Part shown: positions 29,440 through 36,643 of the stretch, piece by piece
Layout of the letters: each line of letters begins with the position of its first letter
How positions within the stretch are numbered: position 1 is the stretch's first letter
Assembly (NCBI GenBank): GCA_026987075.1
Contig: JALSNI010000047.1
Location: forward strand, 1-36,643
From: Persephonella sp.
GTDB taxonomy: Bacteria > Aquificota > Aquificia > Aquificales > Hydrogenothermaceae
Direction: 5' to 3'
DNA length: 36,643 nucleotides
Position numbers and translations under genes: made by a program
Notes under the pieces: model-generated
Told to the model about the DNA's origin: nothing
Seen by the model: only the letters and a program-made list of their open reading frames with translations
Databases searched by the model: none

Positions 29440-30439
29440 GATGGGAAAAATTTTGCTGTTCCAACCTGGCTCATTAGGTGATTCATTTTTTACATCTGCT
29501 TTATCAGATGTTATAAAAAAGGAAAAAAAGGATATAAAGATTTTCTTCTATACGACAGAAACTTCTAAAGAGATGGTTATAGACAATCCACACATAGATG
29601 ATTTTATAATCCATACAGGAAATTTAATAAAAGATATAAAAAATTTAAGGAAATTCACATTTGATTTGATAATTGACACATGGGCAATAGGAGATGCTTA
29701 CTACCGAATTGCATTCTCAAAAAGTAAAAGAAAAGTAGCTATAAGAAAGAAGAGAAGTGAAAAGTATCTTGTTCCTTTTGTGTATACAGACCAAATAGAG
29801 TTTAAAAGGCATGGCTATGTTTTCTGGGATAGAATGGAATTATTAAACTTCTTAGATATTGATGCAAACAAATACATTAAAAAAGAACTACCTGTTTACC
29901 ATATTTCTGAGGAAGTGATTAAAAAAGTTAAAGGATATATAAAAACAAAGGAAATTACAGAAGATGACTTTTATGTAATAGCACCAAAAGGATTATGGAA
30001 AACAAAAGATATTCCTGTTAACCTTGTTGCAAATATTACAGATATTCTTATGCTGGAATTTAACAAGCCAGTTGTTTTAGCGTCCCATCCTTCAGATAGG
30101 TGGTATTTAAATAAAATAGTGTCTTTGACAAAATCAAAACCTTATATATTTACTTCTGACAGTATAAGAGAGTTTGGAGCTCTTATAAAACTTTCTAAAC
30201 ATCTTATTTCTGTAGAAAGTCTTCCTTACCATCTTGCTGTAGGCTTAAGAAAACCAGCTACTGTGATACTGGGAGGATATCCAATATGGAAGCCTGAAAA
30301 TTACAGTTTACTTAACTTTGCTAATGTAGAAATGGAATGTAAGTTCTGTTGTAGTGCTAATTGTAAACTTGGAAACTATAGATGTTTGTTACAGATAAAA
30401 CCTGAAGATGTAATACACAAGGTTATGGACTTAAAATGA
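29426..30439 (+). CDS. Glycosyltransferase family 9 (heptosyltransferase-like)
   Basis: ILLFQPGSLGDSFFTSALSDVIKK..; C-terminal VILGGYPIWKPENY; alternative ATG at 29441. Confidence 0.82.
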   Translation: MVLSEMGKILLFQPGSLGDSFFTSALSDVIKKEKKDIKIFFYTTETSKEMVIDNPHIDDFIIHTGNLIKDIKNLRKFTFDLIIDTWAIGDAYYRIAFSKSKRKVAIRKKRSEKYLVPFVYTDQIEFKRHGYVFWDRMELLNFLDIDANKYIKKELPVYHISEEVIKKVKGYIKTKEITEDDFYVIAPKGLWKTKDIPVNLVANITDILMLEFNKPVVLASHPSDRWYLNKIVSLTKSKPYIFTSDSIREFGALIKLSKHLISVESLPYHLAVGLRKPATVILGGYPIWKPENYSLLNFANVEMECKFCCSANCKLGNYRCLLQIKPEDVIHKVMDLK

Positions 30440-31800
30440 AAAAGATTCTTTTGTTTTTATACATATTAGCTGTTATTTCGTTATTCTCTGGAAGTTTAGA
30501 TTACAGATTTAGAGGAGAAGAACCAACAAGAATGGTAATGGCTTATGAAATGAGCTATATAAGTAACTTTTCTCAACCTACTTATTTAGGAGAAGAGTAT
30601 TACAGGAAACCCCCTTTATTTAACTGGTTGATAATAGGGTATTCAAAGCTGTTTGGTTGGGAAGCCTATACAGGAAGACTGGTTAGTATCACTTTTACAG
30701 TTTTTGTTTCTCTTTTGATAGTATGGTTCTCTAATATTTTCGTTTTTAAGAGTTGGGAATATTCAGTTCTTTCCGGGCTAATTTTTTTAAGTTTTATTGA
30801 TGTATTGTTTTGGTACGGTTTCCTGGCAGAAATAGATATGACTTTAACTTTTTTTGTTTTCAGTATGATAATCAGTCTTATTCTTGCATTAAAAAGAAAA
30901 TCTTATGTATTGTTTGTGTTTTCTGGTATTTTAACAGGTTTTTCTTTTCTTCTTAAAGGATTTCCTGCATTTGTATTTCTACTTCTAACATTGTTTATTT
31001 TAACTTTATACGGATTTTACAAGAAATATAGTCTATTGTGGATGGTAGGTGGAGTTTTTTTATCTATGTTATTTTCTGTTGTTCCTGTTGTTTTATGGAT
31101 ATTATCACTGAAAAATCCTGAAACTTACATTGCTACCTTATGGAGCGAAAGTTTTGGTAGAGTGGAGCAATCTAAGGATATTTTTATATTCCTTAAACAT
31201 ATAATAATGTATCCTCTACTTAATATTAAACAGACATTACTTATTAGTGCTTTTGTTTTATTTATTGTATTTATAAAAAGAAGCCAGCTGAAAAGTGTTT
31301 CTGTTCCAGAGAATGTGTTCATACTGATTTTTTTATTTATTATAAACTATCTGCCATATCTAATATCTGCAGGGGCACGAGGTAGATATGTTCTCCCGTT
31401 GTTTCCAATAGTTGCAATACTGTTTTCATTCCTAATACATAGAATACATACACAGAAGATATTTAAAATTATAACTGGTATCTTGCTTTTTTCTTTTATT
31501 GTCAGAATTCTTGTTGGATTACTTTACTTTCCTTATGAAACTGAAAAGAAAGGTTTATATCGTAAAATCGCCCAGCATATAGTTCCAACAGTTAAAAATG
31601 GTGATGTCGCTACAAACTGTGTCGTTCACAAAGGTCTGATTTTTTATGTAGACATAATGACTCAAAAGATTGTCTTGTCTGAAAGAAAAAATCCTAATTG
31701 GGATTACTTTATAAGTTGTAATAAGAAATTGAACACAGGATTTCTCATCTCTTCATATGATTACAAAAGCGAAAAAATCTACCTGTATAAAAGAAGATGA
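30436..31800 (+). CDS. GT39/ArnT-like polytopic glycosyltransferase
   Basis: RFRGEEPTRMVMAYEM..EEYYRKPPLFNWL first-loop acidic motif, many TM segments. Confidence 0.8.
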   Translation: MKKILLFLYILAVISLFSGSLDYRFRGEEPTRMVMAYEMSYISNFSQPTYLGEEYYRKPPLFNWLIIGYSKLFGWEAYTGRLVSITFTVFVSLLIVWFSNIFVFKSWEYSVLSGLIFLSFIDVLFWYGFLAEIDMTLTFFVFSMIISLILALKRKSYVLFVFSGILTGFSFLLKGFPAFVFLLLTLFILTLYGFYKKYSLLWMVGGVFLSMLFSVVPVVLWILSLKNPETYIATLWSESFGRVEQSKDIFIFLKHIIMYPLLNIKQTLLISAFVLFIVFIKRSQLKSVSVPENVFILIFLFIINYLPYLISAGARGRYVLPLFPIVAILFSFLIHRIHTQKIFKIITGILLFSFIVRILVGLLYFPYETEKKGLYRKIAQHIVPTVKNGDVATNCVVHKGLIFYVDIMTQKIVLSERKNPNWDYFISCNKKLNTGFLISSYDYKSEKIYLYKRR

Positions 31801-33278
31801 TTAAAAAAGTTTTGCTGTTTCATCTTATTGTTGCTCTGCTGAAGATTTTTTACACAGTTGCTAACATCACAGACCTGTCCACTGAAGAAGCCCAGTATTG
31901 GCTTTGGTCGAAACATCTTGACTGGTCTTACTACTCCAAGCCTCCTTTAATTGCTTACATGAACTTCGTTTCTACTGCTGTTTTAGGAAACACAGAACTT
32001 GGGGTGAGAATTAATGCTGTGCTCCTTGGTTTTGGGATAGGAATTCTTGTTTTTCTTCTTATCCGTGAGATGTTTAAAGACGAGCATTTAGCCTTCTTTT
32101 CCTCTGTGTTTATAACTGCTGTTCCTGTTTATCAGATAGGAGGATATATATTTCTGACTGACACTCCCCTTGCTTTTTTCTGGCTACTTACTGTTTATCT
32201 GTTTTTTAAGGCAGTAGCAGAAAACAAACTATCTTTGTGGATAGGAACAGGTATTTCTGCAGGATTGGGTTTTTTGTCCAAGTTCACAATGGTTCTTTTT
32301 CTGCCTCCTGTTTTGATTTTTCTGTTTTTTTTCAGAAGAGATGTTTTTAAAAACAGGTATTTTTATGTCTCTATTGGAATAGCTTCCCTGTTTACTATTC
32401 CTGTTGTTGTGTGGAACTTTTTTCATGATTTTGTTACTTTCAAACATCTCCTTGGTCTTGGTGGGGGAAACGTTAAGGAGGTAACACTTGAAAAATCCCT
32501 TCGCTACATGGGGGAGTTTGTTTTATCCCAGATAGGAATAAACTCTATTTTTCTGTTTCCATTTTTTGCTTACGCCCTTTACAGGGGGTTTAAGGACAGA
32601 AGGGATTACAGGATTTTTTATCTGTGGATACTTCCTGTTTTTGTTTTTTTGGTATTTTTGTTCCTTGCAAGAAAAAAACATATAGAGGCAAACTGGCCTG
32701 CCTTTGGATATGCCACCCTTTATCTACTAACTGCCTATTACATTTATAAAAACAAGTGGTTTAAAACATTTCTTGTAGGTTTTGTCCTGTCTGTATGGAG
32801 TATATTTACCCTGTTTTACCCTTTTTATTTAGACAAAATAGGTCTTGGAAGGCTATACCCACCAAAGGTTGACCCTCTCCACAGACTTGTAGGATGGGAA
32901 GAACTTGGCAAAAAAGTAACACAGATTGTAAAGGAGTTAGAAACAGATAAATACTTTATTTTTTCCCGCAGTTACCACATTGCTTCTGAACTGTCTTTTT
33001 ATGTGGAAGGTAATCCTCAGACTTACTGTGTTGTTATTCAGCGGAGGATGAACCAGTTTGACCTGTGGCCGGGAATAGAGCAGTTTGAAGGGAAAGGATA
33101 CACAGGAATTTATGTTGCTTACTGGGGGCTTCCAGAAAAGGTAAAAAAATCTTTTGAGAGGGTTAAAGCCCATTATAAATATGATATTATTTATCGTGGC
33201 TGGAAATACAGGACTGTTCATATTTATGTTCTTGAAGACTTTAAGAAGCTACATCAGGATAAGGTGAACAGGTATTGA
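31797..33278 (+). CDS. GT39/GT83-like polytopic glycosyltransferase
   Basis: TDLSTEEAQYWLWSKHLDWSYYSKPPLIAYM, multi-TM. Confidence 0.82.
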   Translation: MIKKVLLFHLIVALLKIFYTVANITDLSTEEAQYWLWSKHLDWSYYSKPPLIAYMNFVSTAVLGNTELGVRINAVLLGFGIGILVFLLIREMFKDEHLAFFSSVFITAVPVYQIGGYIFLTDTPLAFFWLLTVYLFFKAVAENKLSLWIGTGISAGLGFLSKFTMVLFLPPVLIFLFFFRRDVFKNRYFYVSIGIASLFTIPVVVWNFFHDFVTFKHLLGLGGGNVKEVTLEKSLRYMGEFVLSQIGINSIFLFPFFAYALYRGFKDRRDYRIFYLWILPVFVFLVFLFLARKKHIEANWPAFGYATLYLLTAYYIYKNKWFKTFLVGFVLSVWSIFTLFYPFYLDKIGLGRLYPPKVDPLHRLVGWEELGKKVTQIVKELETDKYFIFSRSYHIASELSFYVEGNPQTYCVVIQRRMNQFDLWPGIEQFEGKGYTGIYVAYWGLPEKVKKSFERVKAHYKYDIIYRGWKYRTVHIYVLEDFKKLHQDKVNRY

Positions 33279-34984
33279 TAGAAAAGAAAAGTATTACTTT
33301 TTTATACAGAACTTATAAGAAACACTGGCCTTTACTTCTTCTTGCACTTTTTGGCTCTATTTTAGAGTCTGCATCTATGGCAGGTCTTGCTTATTTGATA
33401 AAGGATGTTGTTGATGACGTTTTTGTAGAGAAAAGTTATGAAAAGCTGATTGTTATTACTTCTGTTTTAATCGGTATAGCTGTTGGTAAGCAGGTTGGTT
33501 TTTTTCTAAAAAATTATCTGTATCCAGTTGTGATTTACAGAGCTTTAAGGGAAATGAGAGCAAAGATTTACAATCGTATTTTAAGGGCAAAGCCTTCCGT
33601 TTACAGAAAAGAAACTTCCGGAGACATAATCAGCAGAGCAACAACAGACGTGGAAAGGTTCGGTGAGATTTCTTCAACAATTGGGACAAACATAATAACA
33701 GAAACATTTACAGTTATAGGTATTATTGGGGTTCTCTTATATAGAGACTGGAAGATGTTTATGATTTTTGCTTTTACTGTGCCTGTTCTTGCATTTGCTC
33801 TTCAATACTTTGGAGAAAAAAGAAAAAAATATTCTAAAAGACTTCAGGAGAGTTTCTCTCAGTATATACAACATCTAAATCAGATTGTATCTGGCATTGA
33901 AGTAGTGAAGCTGTTCCACGAGAAAGTATTCTTCAGGTATTTTAACAGGATAAACAGTGATTTATTTAAAAGGCAGAAAAAAAACAGATTTTACGAGACT
34001 GTTTATCTTTCTTCTGTGGAGATTGTGGCTTATATTGCCACAGCAGGAATAATATTTTATGGGGGAATCAGAATAATAAAAGGAGAGATAACTGCTGGTG
34101 ACTTTTTCTCCTTTTTAGGAGGGGTTTTAATACTTGTTAACTCTCTCCAAACCCTCCAGAGGGGAGCAATTAATCTGAAAGCTCTCACTCCTGTAGTTGA
34201 GAGGATAAAGTATGTTTTAAATCTTCCTGTAGAAGATGATAAGGGAAAGGATTTTAAAGGTCTGAAGGAGAGCATAAGATACAAGAATGTTACCGTTAAG
34301 ATAGGTGAAAGTGTCTTACTGAAAAATATAAACCTGAAAATAAAAAAAGGTGAAAAGTTAGGTATAGTGGGGGCAACAGGTTCTGGAAAGTCAACTCTTG
34401 TAAAGATACTGCCAGCACTGATAACTGAGTATACTGGAGAAGTCTTGATTGATAATGTAGAGCTGAGAGGTTATTCTGTTTTTTCCCTTAGGGAAAAGGT
34501 TGGTATGGTTTCACAGGAAGTATTTATATTCAATGATACACTGAGGAATAATCTACTTATAGCAAAACCTGATGCAACAGACGAGGAGCTTATTCAGGCA
34601 CTTAAAAAAGCTAAAGCAGACTTTGTTTTTCGTTTAGAAAATGGACTTGACACAGTATTAGGTGAGAAAGGTTCAAGACTGTCTGGAGGAGAGAGACAGA
34701 GGATTTCTATTGCAAGGATATTTTTGAAAAATCCAGACATAATCATCTTTGACGAGGCAACTTCAGCCCTTGACGTGGAAACAGAAGAATACATTATGGA
34801 AGAGATTGGAAAGTATTTCAAAGATAAAACTGCCCTAATTATTACCCACAGACTGAAGCTCCTTGAGATAACAGACAGAATAGTTGTTATGGAAAATGGA
34901 AAAATTATTGAGGAAGGGACAAAGGAGGAGCTTATTAAGAAGAAGGGAGTATTTTACAGATTTTCTGTTATCTCAAGCAGCTGA
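33275..34984 (+). CDS. MsbA-like ABC transporter (lipid flippase type)
   Basis: GATGSGKSTLVKIL Walker A, LSGGERQRISIARIFLKNPDIIIFDEATSALD; fused TMD-NBD. Confidence 0.92.
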   Translation: MIEKKSITFLYRTYKKHWPLLLLALFGSILESASMAGLAYLIKDVVDDVFVEKSYEKLIVITSVLIGIAVGKQVGFFLKNYLYPVVIYRALREMRAKIYNRILRAKPSVYRKETSGDIISRATTDVERFGEISSTIGTNIITETFTVIGIIGVLLYRDWKMFMIFAFTVPVLAFALQYFGEKRKKYSKRLQESFSQYIQHLNQIVSGIEVVKLFHEKVFFRYFNRINSDLFKRQKKNRFYETVYLSSVEIVAYIATAGIIFYGGIRIIKGEITAGDFFSFLGGVLILVNSLQTLQRGAINLKALTPVVERIKYVLNLPVEDDKGKDFKGLKESIRYKNVTVKIGESVLLKNINLKIKKGEKLGIVGATGSGKSTLVKILPALITEYTGEVLIDNVELRGYSVFSLREKVGMVSQEVFIFNDTLRNNLLIAKPDATDEELIQALKKAKADFVFRLENGLDTVLGEKGSRLSGGERQRISIARIFLKNPDIIIFDEATSALDVETEEYIMEEIGKYFKDKTALIITHRLKLLEITDRIVVMENGKIIEEGTKEELIKKKGVFYRFSVISSS

Positions 34985-35019
34985 TGGTAAAATATTCAAA
35001 AAATTTTTAAGGAGGTAAG

Positions 35020-36096
35020 TTGTTTTACATTTTTTTACTTACTGCACTTTTTCTGCTCCTTTATTTAGAGTTCAGACCTTTTAGGAGTGTAAAGATAAAA
35101 GAAGATAGCTGTAAAGAATTAGACAGGGAGCTTGAAGGGATAAAAAAATACAATGTCATCGCCCACATTCATACCCAGTTTTCCTTTGACTCCCTTGGTA
35201 AACCTTCTGACATTAAAAAAGCTGTGGAAGAAAACAGTATAGATTTTGTATTTGTTACAGACCACGATAACGACAACTACAGGTTTTTTGAAGACAGTCA
35301 GATTTTTGCAGGTATTGAAAAAAACACACCTGAAGGAAGACTTTTACTACTTGGAAATAAGCTTCCTGTTATTTCCCATCCAAACAACTTTGAGTTTGAA
35401 CATTACAGGTGGAAGGGAGAGTTTAAAAAGGATTATCTGTATGAAATTATCAACATAAAGGACGGTGTTGTATGGAATAAGGCTCTATCTGTTATCTCAC
35501 TGATAAAAAATCTGATTTTACTTCCCTTTACGAGAAATATTCTCCACAAATGGAATGCTCTAATTCCTTTGGAAAAGTGGGTCAGGCTTTATTTTGCAAG
35601 AGCAAAAGGGCTGAAGATGATAGGAGGTCTTGACCTTCACATAAAACTTGTTTATCAGGAACATACCCACGGCATTTTAATCCCATCTTACAGGTCTGGA
35701 TTTAGATGGCTTGTAAACAAAGTCTACTCCCGTCAGCCTCTCAAGGATAAAAATGAGGTTCTAAGAGCCCTAAAAGAGGGAAATCTGTTTATATCACTAA
35801 AGCAGACAGAAGGAGATTTCTGGGGAGAGTTTGAAGATAGAGTGTATCTTCCAGGAGAAAAAGCCCCGAAGGGAGCAGTTTTAAACTGCCTGTGCAGAAA
35901 AAGTAAAACTGTAAAACTGTTAAAGTGTGAAAACAGTCCTGTTGTTATAACAGAAAGAGATAGTTTTTCTTATACAGCTGAAAGGGAGGGCTTTTATCAC
36001 TTTGAGATTTACGAGTATGACTTTAAGATAGGAAATCTGTATTTTGGTTTCAGGCCTGTTATCATAACAAATCTGTTTGAGGTGGTAAATGGCTGA
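35020..36096 (+). CDS. Membrane-anchored PHP-domain phosphoesterase
   Basis: N-terminal TM; HIHTQFSFDSLG, FVTDHDND, ISHPNNFE, GGLDLHIK metal-ligand motifs. Confidence 0.85.
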   Translation: MFYIFLLTALFLLLYLEFRPFRSVKIKEDSCKELDRELEGIKKYNVIAHIHTQFSFDSLGKPSDIKKAVEENSIDFVFVTDHDNDNYRFFEDSQIFAGIEKNTPEGRLLLLGNKLPVISHPNNFEFEHYRWKGEFKKDYLYEIINIKDGVVWNKALSVISLIKNLILLPFTRNILHKWNALIPLEKWVRLYFARAKGLKMIGGLDLHIKLVYQEHTHGILIPSYRSGFRWLVNKVYSRQPLKDKNEVLRALKEGNLFISLKQTEGDFWGEFEDRVYLPGEKAPKGAVLNCLCRKSKTVKLLKCENSPVVITERDSFSYTAEREGFYHFEIYEYDFKIGNLYFGFRPVIITNLFEVVNG

Positions 36097-36643
36097 AAAA
36101 AGAATAATTCCCCCAGACTGGGAGCTGAAGATAAAATGGAACGTGAAGTTGTTCAGACTTATAAACTCTAAAAGAAGCAAGGTTTTAGACAGGTTTTACA
36201 GATACTTTTTTTATATGGGAAAGACATATTCTCTGATTGTATTTTTTCCTATTTTTTTTGCTGTGGCAGGAATAAAGGGAGTTTTACATCTTACTATTTC
36301 CCTGATTATTACTGGAATACTTATGCCCTTTTTAAAATACACCTTCAGGCACAAAAGACCTTCTAAACTGCTGAACGATGTTTATCTTTTAGAGCCTGTT
36401 ACACTGAAGAGTTTTCCTTCTGCTGATGCTGCTTTTGCCTTTACAGTTACAGGTGTTATGCTTTTTTACGGAAATTTATGGATTGATTTGGTGTTTATCA
36501 TTTATGCACTGCTGATAGCATACGGAAGAATTTATATGGGAGCTCACTTTCCTGTTGATGTTATTGTAGGCTCTGTTATTGGTCTGTTTTCTGCATTTGC
36601 TGGTGGACAGATACTTCCTGAAGTGCTTACTCTGTTAATAATA
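36089..36643 (+). CDS. PAP2-family membrane phosphatase (partial, runs off window)
   Basis: KYTFRHKRP (KX6RP), FPSADAAFAF, RIYMGAHFPVD (RX5HX3D); ATG 36089 overlaps preceding stop. Confidence 0.85.
   Translation, partial: MAEKRIIPPDWELKIKWNVKLFRLINSKRSKVLDRFYRYFFYMGKTYSLIVFFPIFFAVAGIKGVLHLTISLIITGILMPFLKYTFRHKRPSKLLNDVYLLEPVTLKSFPSADAAFAFTVTGVMLFYGNLWIDLVFIIYALLIAYGRIYMGAHFPVDVIVGSVIGLFSAFAGGQILPEVLTLLII

Overview
This 36.6 kb AT-rich window looks like chromosome from a thermophilic Aquificota-like bacterium. The taxon is inferred from protein character, not searched. Coding density is high, with many overlapping, probably translationally coupled genes. From start to end it contains: an M3 peptidase / ABM monooxygenase / RuBisCO-like protein / MtnX-like phosphatase operon; a rearranged cbb3 oxidase operon with a separately encoded diheme cytochrome and no canonical ccoP; a rhomboid protease; kdsA; exbB-exbD-tonB; rnhA; radA; a type-4 uracil-DNA glycosylase; pyrF; rpoN; hpf; rplM-rpsI; argC; hldE N-terminal kinase; purS-purQ; dgt; an archaic (Csu-like, SCPU-domain) chaperone-usher pilus locus on the minus strand; a solo IS1 InsA-like zinc-ribbon/HTH gene; hemC; and an envelope cluster (GT9, two GT39-like, MsbA-like ABC, membrane PHP protein, PAP2 phosphatase). 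The most interesting observations are: (1) a compact candidate small RNA (about 7881-7935) with its own promoter and terminator, whose 5' end is a 20-nt C/U tract beginning with the anti-Shine-Dalgarno sequence ACCUCC; (2) a RuBisCO-like protein next to an MtnX-like phosphatase in which several catalytic positions appear substituted; (3) an usher gene split by a -1 frameshift exactly at an A9 tract, with signal peptide and N-terminal domain in the other frame; (4) a split CcoP-like arrangement in the cbb3 operon; (5) a solo InsA-like protein immediately upstream of the pilus operon; and (6) a membrane PHP protein coupled to MsbA and a PAP2 variant.
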